DNA from: Pipra filicauda
Lineage: Eukaryota > Chordata > Aves > Passeriformes > Pipridae
NCBI RefSeq assembly: GCF_003945595.2
Contig: NW_024104378.1
Location: forward strand, 1,736,489-1,800,488
DNA length: 64,000 nt
Reading direction: 5' to 3'
Shown: positions 27,601 to 34,949 of the stretch, piece by piece
Layout of the letters: the number at the start of each line of letters is the position of its first letter
Position numbering within the stretch: position 1 is the stretch's first letter
Notes under the pieces: model-generated
Database searches by the model: none
The model's input: only the letters and a program-made list of their open reading frames with translations
What the model was told of the DNA's origin: nothing
Position numbers and translations under genes: made by a program

Positions 27601-30600
27601 GGATATAACTGACTCAAGGTAGGAGGTAAGGATGTGGAAGCACAGGCATGACCACACGTGCATCTGTAACAGCTTGAGAGATTGTGCCAATATACTTAGG
27701 CCATACAATAGCAGTAATGAAATCCTACTGCCATTTTTAAATCCCTTCCTTGAATGCTTTCTGCCTCTCTTCAGAGTTATTAATAATTTGGATTGTATAT
27801 ATATCTGTGAAAAGTAAATACTGGGATGCTTTCAAGGCCATAAGGAGACTCTGTGCATGGGAAGTTACAGACAAGGGAGTCAAAAGGGATGATATGCAGG
27901 TCATGCTAGGTAAGTAGGGTGGGGTGGCCTTGTTCAGAGATGCTCTTATGCTCTATATCGAGTTGAACTACTAAACTAACAGTTCCCTCTTCCTGAATTC
28001 TAGAGAAAGATAGGCTTTTTTATCCCTTGTGTTATTTGAATGAAAATGATAGCAAGTCAAGCACAGGAATGAAAAGCATAGCAAGATAAACTAAACTGTC
28101 CTTAGTAAAGTATGTAATGGTTCTGATTGTGGCTTAAGTGGCTTAACTTACTCTTTAACTTAAAATGAATCTTGGTGTGTAATTGATTTTTTCATTGTAA
28201 ACTAATTGTAGCAGTTATTTGCCTTAGCTTTACAATCTGCTTAAGCTTTTACTAAAATACAGTGCTGCAATAAGTGCTATAGTGTGTTAGCTGTTGTGAA
28301 ATTGGAATGCTTTCTTATACAGTGTAGAAGGAAGAGGAAAGTGTGTATTTTCTTGGTCCTATTTTGTGTTATATTCAGTAAATGGACTATTCATGAAGAG
28401 AATGAAGTCTGTCACCCTTGCTTTCTTATGAAGAAGCAAGCTGAGCATCAGCATAAGGACTCATTCAGCTCTCTCATTCTTTGAAGCCTTGTGGTTTTGA
28501 GGTTACATATGTGCTGCATAACAGTCCTACTTTCCAGAACAGCTTTGAGAATGCTGGAGACTGTGTGGTTTCCAGATGGTTGGTGTTAGATTCTTGGTTT
28601 TTTACTTTTTTTAATCTATTTTTTAGGCAGGAGGTGTGCCTCCAGCAAGTGCTGTTCCTGCTGCAGGAGGTACTCCACCTGTCCCCCAGCCAGGAGCAGC
28701 ATTTGGGATGGTGAGTCTCATCTGTTACACTGCTCTCCTTCCTCCATCCAGAACCCTGCTGACTCCATGTTAATTTACAGCCCCCAGCAGGTGCAGGCAT
28801 GCCCATGATGCCTCAACAGCCAGTGATGTACGGGCAGCCTATGATGAGGCCCCCCTTTGGAGCTGCCACGGGCCCTGGTGTACAGGTAAGCATTACTGAT
28901 TGCTCTCCATTTCTCTAGAAAGTAGCTTATGTGTATGCATTATCTCACTTTAACTCTAGCTGTAGATCTGTTAATGAGATGTCTTACAGAAATCAGCTGC
29001 CCAACTTGCAGCAGATCACATGAACCAGTTGCCTTGTATGAGACCAGTGAAACAGGTTCGAAAAATCTCCAGCAGCTAGCTAAATTCAAGTTCTGGGAGA
29101 TGTTTGGGTAAAGCTCAAAGTGGAGTTGATGGGTGTTCCTATCCTGTTCACAGCCTGTCATAATTTACTAGAGCTGTACTCGGCGTCTTTCCTCCCAGCC
29201 CAACAAGAGACTCCTCAGAAAACCAACCTTCTATTTATGAACAAGCTAAGATCTCCAGGTCTTCCATGACAACTCTTTCTCAATAAATACAACTTTATTT
29301 GTTTCAGGCTGGTAGCTTGCTAGGTGTCTTTCAGTGCAAAACAACTGCATTCAAATATGAATTACCATAGTGTGTGCAACATTGGAGTGCACACTTTTCA
29401 CAGCAATGCACAGATTTAAATACCATGAAGTTTTTTTTCTAACTTACATTATGGTAGAGGAATGCAAATGAATAATCTTGATCACTGTGCTCTTTTTTAA
29501 GTGGGAGATCCATGACGGCTTCAGTTTTTCTTGTTTTTAAACTATATCTGACTTTGTGACATTCACATATTTCAACATAGAGGCAACAAAAGTTTGGCCA
29601 TCTAAAACTAAAGCAAACATATTTTTAATTCTACACTAATTAAAAATAAGCAGGAAACATTGTGTCACAAGTTACTGGTTGCCAGGGGGATGAGGCCCTT
29701 CTTTAATATGCTGGAAAAACCTAACAGGGTAATTATTGGTGAAGTAGGTTGAGTAGTGGAGCCATGCCATCCCTCCTGTTGAAGTGAGTATTAACAGCTG
29801 CCTTCCATAGTTTCCTAAGGATTTTTTTAAACTGGATGCTCATAAATTTGGAAGTGCAGCATCATGTACCCACTGTGATGCAAAGCTTTTAGCTCCTCAC
29901 CAGTAGGCGATACAGCATTAGCTATAATACCTGTTCCAGGCTATTTTTTCAAAGTAGAGTTTGGTTTATAATAACTCTGAAAAGAAAAGGACCCATCCAG
30001 AGGAGAGGCAGGGAATGACTTCGCTGTAGTATTTTGCTTCTTTGTGAGTCAGAAGTCCATCTTGTCTTTCAAGTAAGGTGGGAGATGGAAGTTGATGCTT
30101 CAGCTCTAAAAATCTCACTCGTAACCCTGGAAACCAGGTCACCTCCCTTGTTTTGCAAATATTAAGCAACCAACATGTAGCAAACCGCACTTTTTAAGTA
30201 GGGAACTACATTCCCAATGAGGCTTGTCAGGGTTTTCCATGTGGAAATGGTAAGATCTTGAAACTGCTCCAAGTAAGAACGTACTTGGTCTTGCTGTTCC
30301 TCCCACCTTAAACTATCTCTGCACTTACCAAGAATAATATTATGGGACATAGACAATTTTTCTAGAAGAGTAGTCATCAAGATGCCAGGGCTACATACAA
30401 AATACCTCTTGTGCCCCGAGTTAAGGTAGGGATAGGGAGGAGTGAAGACAGGATAACAGAATCATTTGATCACCATGGTAAGAAGTGTTGCATGGAACTT
30501 GAAAACTGACATTTTCTATGGAATAACTGATGCTTTTTGCCTGCCAAAGGAGGAAACTTGTATAATCTAGTCATGTTTTCACTACACTTTGGACTCTTAT

Positions 30601-31120
30601 TTACATTACCAGTGTAGAATAACTTGTACTTAAATGCCAGTTGCTGGAATTTTCAGTCGTGCTCTGCAGCATGTACTCTGCTTACTCTGCACCTTGATGT
30701 TAAACATCTAACAATTGCTTATCTTCTGTCTGGATTGGTGATCCTAACGTCATTCTGTCTTACAGGCAGTGTGATTTGAAGCTGTGCCAATTAGGATCTA
30801 CGGTGTCTATAGCCTTATCCATTAAACCTGCCACACATTGTTAACCCTGTAGTACGGATGGAATCTAAACAATGCTTGAGTAAAGTGGCACCATGCTGAA
30901 CTTGCAGAAAAATGAGAATTTAGCATGCTTGTCATGTGCTTGTGTGAGAACCGTCTATGTTTATCTAACGCTTGTGTGTTCTTGTCTGCTTTGTTTTTTT
31001 CCTGCCTTCCTGGCTGGCATCTGTTAGCTTTCTCCAAGCCCAACTCCTGCTACTCAGAGTCCCAAGAAACCTCCAACAAAGGACCCATTAGCGGATCTTA
31101 ACATCAAGGATTTCTTGTAA
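534..31120 (+). CDS. SNAP91: SNAP91 (AP180 clathrin coat assembly protein), 3' two-thirds of the coding region
   Basis: AP180 is a presynaptic clathrin adaptor. Its N-terminal ANTH domain binds PIP2, and its long disordered C-terminal part binds clathrin and AP-2 to drive vesicle coat assembly and set vesicle size. Only the C-terminal part lies here: 20 coding exons with GT-AG borders, 1,923 nt in total, ending in TAA at 31118-31120. Translation matches the family from the linker APSSLMETLEQHLN to the conserved C-terminus DPLADLNIKDFL. I count twelve DLL/DLF/DIF motifs and two DPF motifs in an Ala/Thr/Pro/Ser-rich background. About 270-290 residues (the ANTH domain) must be encoded upstream of the window. 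PICALM is the paralogue, but the Ala/Thr-rich repeats and DLFG modules point to SNAP91. Exons are listed separately. Exon borders are inferred from sequence, without transcript support. Confidence 0.96.
1016..1021 (+). CDS. SNAP91: SNAP91 6-nt microexon
   Basis: The exon is only six nucleotides, TGAAGG, between acceptor GATTTAG and donor GTAAGT. It completes the split AA_ codon to Asn, encodes Glu, and leaves GG to be completed by the A of the next exon (Gly). This restores the family sequence N-N-E-G-S-G. A UGC triplet at 997-999 lies 16 nt upstream inside the pyrimidine tract, as in neuronal SRRM4-dependent microexons. Skipping it keeps the frame and replaces N-E-G with K. Confidence 0.85.
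1987..2014 (+). CDS. SNAP91: SNAP91 exon c (28 nt)
   Basis: Acceptor CCTAG follows a long T tract and the donor is GTAAAT. The first A completes the Gly codon, then SGAPSPLSK is encoded in phase 0, matching AP180. Confidence 0.93.
2015..3733 (+). other. SNAP91: SNAP91 intron
   Basis: This is 1.7 kb of AT-rich intron between the 28-nt and 110-nt exons. It ends in TTTCTCCAG. No repeat or gene was recognised inside. Confidence 0.85.
3734..3843 (+). CDS. SNAP91: SNAP91 exon d (first DLF motif)
   Basis: The exon is 110 nt, with acceptor TCTCCAG and donor GTAAGT, entered in phase 0 and left after two bases (AC). It encodes SSPATTVTSPSSTPAKTVDT followed by SPPVDLFATS, closely matching AP180 and carrying its first DLF motif in this window. 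Confidence 0.96.
3844..5027 (+). other. SNAP91: SNAP91 intron
   Basis: This is 1.2 kb of intron with poly-T and G/T-rich runs near 4670-4750. No gene or clear repeat was seen. It ends with TTCTTGGCAG. Confidence 0.85.
5028..5152 (+). CDS. SNAP91: SNAP91 exon e (SDLLDLQPDF, poly-Ala)
   Basis: The exon is 125 nt, with acceptor TTGGCAG and donor GTAGAG. The first T completes Thr, then ASKPSSDLLDLQPDF is followed by a Pro/Ala run and GATSWG. The last G starts a split Asp codon (phase 1). The SDLLDL motif is a typical AP-2/clathrin binding site. A pure (GCT)8 run encodes eight Ala at 5110-5133. Confidence 0.95.
5110..5133 (+). repeat. SNAP91: (GCT)8 trinucleotide run coding poly-alanine
   Basis: Eight uninterrupted GCT codons lie inside a SNAP91 exon, after Pro-Ala-Pro and before Gly-Ala-Thr. 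Pure triplet runs of this kind often vary in length between individuals. Confidence 0.97.
7030..7490 (+). mobile_element. CR1-like LINE 3' fragment, old
   Basis: The order of blocks follows CR1 3' regions in + orientation: a GAAGCCACATC block, then AGAGGGCTACCA, GAGCAGGGCCTCTATCATCTGGCA-like text, AGTACTGGAGCAGATTCCTGATGC-like text, and finally GAGGCTGGACAAGATAACC. Each block carries many substitutions and gaps, so this is an old, non-functional copy. Borders are approximate. Confidence 0.75.
7741..7800. repeat. TA-rich inverted repeat
   Basis: Perfect 10-bp arms at 7752-7761 (TATATTCACT) and 7764-7773 (AGTGAATATA) are separated by GT. They are flanked by a second pair, ATACTGTAT and ATACAGTAT, further out. 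This could fold as a hairpin. No transposase or target duplication was recognised. Confidence 0.8.
8896..8937 (+). repeat. Pyrimidine-rich simple repeat (TTCC/TGCC/TCCC)
   Basis: Tandem CCTT, CCTG and CCTC tetranucleotides run in succession within the intron. Confidence 0.9.
9313..9327 (+). CDS. SNAP91: SNAP91 15-nt microexon encoding DLLGE
   Basis: The exon is 15 nt, with acceptor ATCATTAG and donor GTGAGT. It is symmetric phase 1: AC completes Asp, then L-L-G-E, and the final G opens the next Asp codon. AP180 has GDLLGED at this place, so the exon is real family sequence. Skipping it stays in frame (WGDNLAALS) but removes a DLL clathrin/AP-2 motif. A UGC triplet lies at 9286-9288, 24 nt upstream. 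Confidence 0.93.
9470..9640 (+). CDS. SNAP91: SNAP91 exon g (DPF ... EVDLFG)
   Basis: The exon is 171 nt, phase 1 at both ends, with acceptor GCATATAG and donor GTTAGT. It encodes NLAALSG through SEPQISDPFAAEPS, a Thr/Ala-rich stretch, and ends in AEVDLFG. It holds one DPF and one DLF motif. The preceding intron is only 142 nt. Confidence 0.96.
9641..15753 (+). other. SNAP91: SNAP91 intron (6.1 kb)
   Basis: The largest intron in the window. It holds a CR1 3' fragment at about 12768-12900. Several short open frames occur, but none matches AP180 or another family I recognise. Confidence 0.85.
12768..12900 (-). mobile_element. CR1 3'-end fragment
   Basis: Starts with TCATAGAATCATTAAGGTTGG, then AAGAGACCTTTAAGATCATC and AAGTCCAACTGTCAG, the reverse complement of a CR1 3' end. 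The similarity fades after about 12850. It is a short truncated copy. Confidence 0.85.
15754..15861 (+). CDS. SNAP91: SNAP91 exon h (DAFAASPGEAP ... DACSGN)
   Basis: The exon is 108 nt, phase 1 at both ends, with acceptor CACCCAAG and donor GTGGGT. It encodes DAFAASPGEAPAAAEGAAAP and ends in AALDACSGN, matching AP180. It is rich in Ala and Pro. Confidence 0.96.
16368..16625 (+). CDS. SNAP91: SNAP91 exon i (Ala/Thr-rich, DPF/DLF/DIF)
   Basis: The exon is 258 nt, the largest coding exon here, phase 1 at both ends, with acceptor TTTACAAG and donor GTAATT. It encodes DPFAPSEGSAEAAPELDLFA, then MKPTETAVPVVTP, a long Ala/Thr low-complexity tract, and PPALDIFG. The tract is coded by mixed GCT/GCC/ACT/ACC codons, so it is a protein-level repeat more than a pure DNA microsatellite. 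Confidence 0.96.
16828..16905 (+). CDS. SNAP91: SNAP91 exon j (DLFESAP ... IDLFGT)
   Basis: The exon is 78 nt, phase 1 at both ends, with acceptor GGCCTTAG and donor GTAAAG. It encodes DLFESAPDAPAAPKPDATPS followed by IDLFGT and carries two DLF motifs, one at each end. Confidence 0.96.
17010..17081 (+). CDS. SNAP91: SNAP91 exon k (DTFSSPP ... GDLLS)
   Basis: The exon is 72 nt, phase 1 at both ends, with acceptor TCTGGAAG and donor GTGAGT. It encodes DTFSSPPPAASPVPESSLTG then DLLS. The intron before it is only 104 nt. Confidence 0.95.
17552..17635 (+). CDS. SNAP91: SNAP91 exon l (VDAFAAPSP ... VIDLFG)
   Basis: The exon is 84 nt, phase 1 at both ends, with acceptor CACTGCAG and donor GTGGGT. 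It encodes VDAFAAPSPLPTASPAKVDS then SGVIDLFG, a direct match to AP180. Confidence 0.96.
17636..18482 (+). other. SNAP91: SNAP91 intron
   Basis: This is 847 nt of intron. An AATAAA lies at 18354-18359, but it has no other sign of being used. No repeat was recognised. Confidence 0.85.
18483..18566 (+). CDS. SNAP91: SNAP91 exon m (DAFGSSAPEPQ ... ADLLA)
   Basis: The exon is 84 nt, phase 1 at both ends, with acceptor CCCTTTAG and donor GTAATA. It encodes DAFGSSAPEPQPTTQAASSS then SASADLLA. It has the same length and phase as exon l. Confidence 0.95.
18567..21547 (+). other. SNAP91: SNAP91 intron (3.0 kb)
   Basis: An AT-rich intron with a weak CR1-like fragment near 20866-20955, listed separately. 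It ends in AACTTTTTAAAG. No other feature was supported. Confidence 0.85.
20866..20955 (-). mobile_element. Diverged CR1-like fragment
   Basis: The text CACTAGACCATGTTGCTCAA, then AGCCCTATCTAGCCTGACCC and TGAACACTGCCAGGGATGAG, follows the reverse complement of a CR1 3' region. It is short and diverged. A possible second piece in the other direction near 21020-21065 is too weak to call. Confidence 0.65.
21548..21685 (+). CDS. SNAP91: SNAP91 exon n (FGGSF ... LLQPNFDAAFG)
   Basis: The exon is 138 nt, phase 1 at both ends, with acceptor TTTAAAG and donor GTGAGC. It encodes GFGGSFIAPSPSPSPVTPAQ then TSLLQPNFDAAFGTTAP and GGSFDAS. The split codon here is Gly (G|GC), not Asp. Confidence 0.95.
21686..22965 (+). 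other. SNAP91: SNAP91 intron
   Basis: This is 1.3 kb of intron ending in TTTCACTTTCAG. It contains short open frames on both strands with no recognisable family. No repeat was called. Confidence 0.85.
22966..23115 (+). CDS. SNAP91: SNAP91 exon o (VFDGLGDLLMP ... LANLVG)
   Basis: The exon is 150 nt, phase 1 at both ends, with donor GTAAGT. It encodes VFDGLGDLLMPTMVPSGQPV, a Thr/Ala stretch, and KGLGSDLDSSLANLVG, strongly matching AP180. It carries the last DLL of the DLL/DLF array. Confidence 0.96.
23116..24275 (+). other. SNAP91: SNAP91 intron
   Basis: This is 1.2 kb of intron ending in a strong pyrimidine tract and TTTCAG. Nothing further was recognised. Confidence 0.85.
24276..24306 (+). 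CDS. SNAP91: SNAP91 exon p (31 nt)
   Basis: Acceptor CAATTTCAG, donor GTAAGT. It encodes NLGISGTTSK plus two bases of the next Lys, entered in phase 1 and left in phase 2. It ends the run of symmetric phase-1 exons. Confidence 0.94.
24307..25494 (+). other. SNAP91: SNAP91 intron
   Basis: This is 1.2 kb of intron ending in TCTCTATTAG. No repeat or gene was recognised. Confidence 0.85.
25495..25606 (+). CDS. SNAP91: SNAP91 exon q (GDLQWNAGEKKLTGG)
   Basis: The exon is 112 nt. The first G completes Lys, then GDLQWNAGEKKLTGGANWQP and KVAPATWSTGGVPGAPL, leaving in phase 0 at GTAGGT. An upstream GT at 25596 (CCCAG|GTGCTC) would leave phase 1 and break the frame of the next exon, so the downstream donor is chosen. 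The ANWQPK block is shared with the CALM/AP180 family. Confidence 0.95.
25607..28626 (+). other. SNAP91: SNAP91 intron (3.0 kb)
   Basis: The intron contains one candidate 24-nt cassette exon (26479-26502), listed separately. It ends in a T-rich tract and TTTTTAG. No mobile element was recognised. Confidence 0.85.
26479..26502 (+). CDS. SNAP91: Candidate 24-nt cassette microexon in SNAP91
   Basis: Seen: a strong acceptor (T-rich tract then CTTAATAG at 26471-26478), 24 nt with no stop, and a consensus donor GTAAGT at 26503. The flanking exons meet in phase 0 and the 24 nt reads as KGWAVLYN in that phase, so inclusion would keep the reading frame. I do not recognise this peptide in AP180 sequences that I know. 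It may be an alternative neuronal microexon or a chance pair of splice sites. Confidence 0.4.
28627..28710 (+). CDS. SNAP91: SNAP91 exon r (Gly/Pro/Ala-rich)
   Basis: The exon is 84 nt, phase 0 at both ends, with acceptor TTTTTTAG and donor GTGAGT. It encodes AGGVPPASAVPAAGGTPPVP then QPGAAFGM, aligning with the Pro/Gly-rich segment of AP180 after the ANWQPK block, though less conserved. Confidence 0.93.
28781..28885 (+). CDS. SNAP91: SNAP91 exon s (Met/Pro-rich)
   Basis: The exon is 105 nt, phase 0 at both ends, with acceptor AATTTACAG and donor GTAAGC. It encodes PPAGAGMPMMPQQPVMYGQP then MMRPPFGAATGPGVQ, strongly conserved in AP180. It is separated from the previous exon by an intron of only 70 nt (28711-28780). 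Confidence 0.96.
28886..31027 (+). other. SNAP91: SNAP91 intron
   Basis: This is 2.1 kb of intron ending in GGCATCTGTTAG. It contains a second good acceptor at 30761-30765, listed separately. No repeat was called. Confidence 0.8.
30766..30830 (+). other. SNAP91: Candidate alternative 3' exon of SNAP91
   Basis: A good acceptor (CATTCTGTCTTACAG, ending 30765) is followed in phase 0 by GCA GTG TGA. Splicing from exon s would therefore end the protein after Ala-Val and remove the conserved DPLADLNIKDFL tail. An ATTAAA lies near 30821. No donor was chosen, so the exon end is arbitrary. This is inference from splice signals only. Confidence 0.25.
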
Positions 31121-31128
31121 ACGATAAG
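31028..31128 (+). CDS. SNAP91: SNAP91 last coding exon with stop
   Basis: Acceptor ATCTGTTAG. It encodes LSPSPTPATQSPKKPPTKDP then LADLNIKDFL and TAA at 31118-31120. The C-terminus matches AP180 exactly in its last residues. A possible donor, AAG|GTATTC, follows 8 nt after the stop, so the coding exon may be spliced to a separate 3' UTR exon. Confidence 0.93.
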
Positions 31129-32393
31129 GTATTCTGTGACTGCCTGCTTAAGCATGTCACACTGTGGTACATGTCTGGCACACAGATGTTGTTTAGGCCG
31201 GTAGGTTGAATATGACTGATAAAATAGTAGCTGCAGAGATATATAGAAACATGCACTGATAATGAAAACTGAAATCTCTGTCCACACTCTTAATTTTGGC
31301 CTGAAAGCTTGACTTTTAACTACATTTTTGCCAAAAGTGACTGCCAGGAAACATTATCTTCAACTTGTAACTTCCATTCTTACCTTGCTTCTATTAAATC
31401 TAAGGATTCAGGTTTGGGTTTTTTCCTAAATTAATACTGAAATATATAGAATTATAACAGGGTACAAATTCTGAGGGGGGAAATGGTGTTGAAGAGGCAT
31501 ATTCCAGTCTTGTGGGTGTTGAAACAGATTTTGTATAACAGGTGTAAAGGTTTCAAAACAGGAAAAACTAACTAACTTACGTGTTCTGGTCATGAAGGGA
31601 AGGTTATTTGCATATTTTAACTGCTGCCAGCTGATGTGTTCCCCTGCCATACAATTTTTCAAGGCATTGCTTTTATGAATGCTAAGGCATGAGGTCCTGA
31701 GCAGGGCTGTATAGAACAACGGTGGGGAAGAACAGAGGAGTAAATGTAAAGAGAAAATGGAGGAGAAGCGAAAAAACAGTACTGCAGAATGGAAGGGAAA
31801 AAATACCAAAATATTACTGTGGGGGTTTTGGAGAAGGATTTTAAATGTCAAATTGAATTGAACACTTATGCCAATTAAAAAATAATAATGCAGAAGTAAG
31901 GCAGGCATTTTATAATTAAGACTAGAATAATTCGCCAGGTGAGTGGAGGACAACCATTACATAACTTTAAAGCCTTCTTCATGAGTCACTTTTCTTTCTT
32001 CCTAGAGCTTAATTCTAAACCTCCTCTGCACTGGAGTTGGCAGCAGTGGATGGAATTAGCCTGGTCTTAGCAGGCATCACCCAGTCCCGCTTCACCTTTC
32101 TCCAAATTTCAGCCACAGGAAGGTGTACATGGCACTTGGTGGAGATGGCCAGGAGTGGGGATGCACCTTCATTCCTGGGACTCACTGCTTCCAACTAGTA
32201 TTTATAGTAGAGAGATAACTAATATATATAGTAGAGAGATTCATAACTGTCTGTGGGAAGACTCTGCTTCATTAAAAACTGATAGCAAATCCTTGAAGGT
32301 GTGAAGAGATGAGCAGATTTGGTGTTCTTTTCTAGCATGTGCTTTACTAACTCAGTACTCCAGTTTTCATCTAATACTTTTCTGTATTCACAG
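31129..32393 (+). other. SNAP91: Probable intron in the SNAP91 3' UTR
   Basis: Starts GTATTC right after the stop codon and ends with TTTTCTGTATTCACAG. If this is not spliced, the segment is simply 3' UTR. A 175-codon open frame on the minus strand (31426-31953) has no recognisable family and is treated as chance. Confidence 0.5.
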
Positions 32394-32751
32394 CTGCAGT
32401 TTTTCTGACTGGATGCTAAAAACGTGAGTTTGGAGTCTACAAATGGATGCTCAGAGTTTCAAAGTGAGCCACCAGTACCAAACCTAGCGCTTACTCAGAC
32501 TTTCTCTTCCTCCTGAAACGTGTAGCACAGCTGTGAAAGTGAACATTAGGAATGTGTACTACCTTAGCTGTTATCCCTACTCTCTCTTGGAATTTGTGTA
32601 CTTGGGTTATTTGTGTTTTACAATTTAAACAATGGATGTATGTTTCTGATGCCTTCTAGTGCTTTTCTGAACCTATCCCATGGGGGCAGATTATGCAGCT
32701 GTTGTTTGGTGAGCCATTTGGAGCTATGTCTGTGGTTTTTGAAGGTTTCAA

Positions 32752-32759
32752 TGTATATA
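32752..32759 (+). promoter_or_regulatory. SNAP91: Pumilio response element in 3' UTR
   Basis: TGTATATA fits the UGUANAUA consensus bound by PUM1/PUM2. A second match, TGTACATA, is at 33426-33433. The match is to sequence only. Confidence 0.4.
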
Positions 32760-33799
32760 ACTTTTTGAGGACACCTAAAATTTCCCTAGGACTCAATTTC
32801 TCCTTTATCTGTTATAAAGCATAGTGTGATAATACCAGATAGTAAAGAAAATACTTAAGAAATTGTGCAGGATACTTTTTTTTCCCCCAGTCACAGGAAT
32901 CTCAATTGTGGTGAAAAAAATGTTTTATTTTTGTGGCACTGTATATGTTAAGATAATTTAAAGTAATATAAAGGAAAACTTCCATAACAAATACTTTTTC
33001 AATGATTTATCAAGAATGAAAAATCATGTCTGAAAAGTACCATATTTATTGCTGTTTTATTTTTAAATCTATTTTAATTATTTGAGTTTTTGCATTTAAA
33101 ATTGACATACTCATCAGTTCTTGCTAAATGCACTGAAAATAAGTAAAGGGTCAGTTTCTCTCCATGTAGTTGGGAAAAAGCAACCATAGTTGTACTGGCA
33201 TTAAGGGATTTCAAATACGAGAGCACTTTTTGGTATATCTGTAGTCAAAACATTACAAGTGATGTTACTCATCTCTGTTCAGTTCTTATGTACATCTCTT
33301 AATTTAGTGCTTACCTGTGTATGCCTTAGGCTAGTGTTTTCTCCATTGCCCCGAATGCGCTGTGAGTAGCTTTTGTACTATTGGTGATTAGATTTAATTC
33401 TGATCCAGAGATCCATGCCCTTTACTGTACATACTGTGTTTCTTTAATTTTTGTTTGTTCTCATACTGTTTCTGCTGATGGCTTGGTGTAAGATCTTGAC
33501 TCTTCAATGAGGTCACTGTTGATCAGTGTTACAAGTGGCTTGGCAGTTCTCTGTAAAAGCATATCGGGTTGGAAAGATATTCACCTAAAGTCTTTCAAAT
33601 GAACTATTTAATCAATGTATGGTACCATTAAAAGTGGTTGTATCTGAATTTGCTGTGGGGATAACACTGTAATGGGAAAGTTCTATAAAAAGCTGATTTC
33701 AAAATGGCTTTTCTTTGTATTTCAGTTAAAAAAAAATCCCAAACAGGAAAAAAAAAAAGAAAACAAAAAACCCCAGTGCATGTGTGCCCTCTGAGATGC

Positions 33800-33805
33800 A
33801 ATAAA
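33800..33805 (+). terminator. SNAP91: Poly(A) signal AATAAA for SNAP91
   Basis: A canonical hexamer in the order expected for the 3' end of SNAP91, followed by a T/G-containing stretch (TCTTGTTGCCAGTTT). The first interspersed repeat begins about 140 bp downstream. Confidence 0.7.
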
Positions 33806-33944
33806 CACCTTGATCAAAGTAAATATCTTGTTGCCAGTTTCATAATCATTGAGATGTTGAGCACAATAATGTACTTTGAAAGGGGAAAAATGTGTATAGG
33901 TCCTGACACTGATTGCTGAGGCTGCTGCATATGGTAATGACTTT

Positions 33945-34949
33945 TATAGAATCATAGAATCATTTTGGTTGGAAAAGATGTCTGAGATCATGGAGTCCAT
34001 CTGTTAATCTAACACTGTCAAGTCCACCACTCAGCCATGTTCCTAAGTGGCACATCTACACATCTTTTAAATACCTCCAGGGATGGTGACTCCACCACTT
34101 CCCTGGGCAGCGTGTTCCAATGATTGACCACCCATTCCATGAAGAAATTTTTACTAATATCCAATCTAAACCTTCCTTGCTACAACTTGAGACCATTTCC
34201 CCCGGTCCTGTCTCTTGTTACCTGGGAGAAGAGGCTGACCCCAACCTGGCTTGAACCTTATTTCAGGTAGTTGTATAGAGCAATAAGGTCTAAGCCTCCA
34301 GGCTGAACACCCCCAGCTCCTTCAGCCACTCATCGTAAGACTTGTACTCCGGACCCTTCACCAGCTTCATTGCCCTTCTTTGGACATGCTCCAGCACCTC
34401 AATGTCCTTCTTATAGTTAGGGGCCCAGAACTGGACACAGCACTCAAGGTGCACCCTCATCAGTGCCAAGTTCAGGAGGACAATCTCTGCCCTGGTCCTG
34501 CTGGCTAGACTGTTTGTGATACAAGCCAGGATGCCATTGGCCTTTTTGAGCACCTGGGCACACTGCTGGCTCATCTTCAGCTGCTGTTGACCAACACTCT
34601 CAAGTCCTTTTCTGCTGGGCAGCTTTTCAGGCAGTCTTCTCCAAGCCTGTAGCACTGCACAGGGTTGTTGTGACCCCAGTGCAGGACCTGGCACTTGGCC
34701 TTATTGAGCCTCAAACCTTTGACTTTGGCCTGTCCATCTAGCCTGTCCTAATCCCTCTGCCTTTCTACCCTCCAACAGATTGACACTCCTGCTCAGCTTG
34801 GTGTCATCTGCAAAATTACTGAGGGAGCACTCAATCCCCTTGTCCAGATAATTGATAAAGATTAAACAGGACTGACCCTAATACTGAGCCCTGAGGAGCG
34901 CTACTTGTGACCAACTACCAGTTGGATGTGGCACCATTCACCACTACTC
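33945..34949 (-). mobile_element. CR1 LINE, 3' part (about 1.0 kb), reverse orientation
   Basis: CR1 is the dominant non-LTR retrotransposon of birds. The + strand begins ATAGAATCATAGAATCATTT, the reverse complement of a CR1 3' end. On the minus strand, 34290-34694 stays open and resembles the C-terminal end of the CR1 reverse transcriptase polyprotein ([20 protein letters not shown], then a [14 protein letters not shown] block). The 5' end is truncated near 34949, at the junction with a second CR1. There is no intact RT, so it is immobile. Confidence 0.93.

Larger units (their letters stand above)
32394..33820 (+). other. SNAP91: SNAP91 3' UTR, terminal exon
   Basis: About 1.4 kb of AT-rich sequence lies between the CACAG acceptor and the AATAAA at 33800. 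It contains two Pumilio-type elements, TGTATATA (32752-32759) and TGTACATA (33426-33433), and several U-rich runs. The cleavage position is inferred from the poly(A) signal. Confidence 0.6.

Noticed and set aside
27837..27909. Possible 73-nt exon (TTTCAAG acceptor, CTAG|GTAAGT donor) in the 3.0-kb intron
   Set aside because: Open in phase 0, but the length shifts the frame, the pyrimidine tract is weak, and there is no AP180 match.
31426..31953. 175-codon minus-strand open frame after the SNAP91 stop
   Set aside because: Low-complexity hydrophobic translation, no domain, and position in a probable 3' UTR intron. It reads as the reverse of purine-rich sequence.
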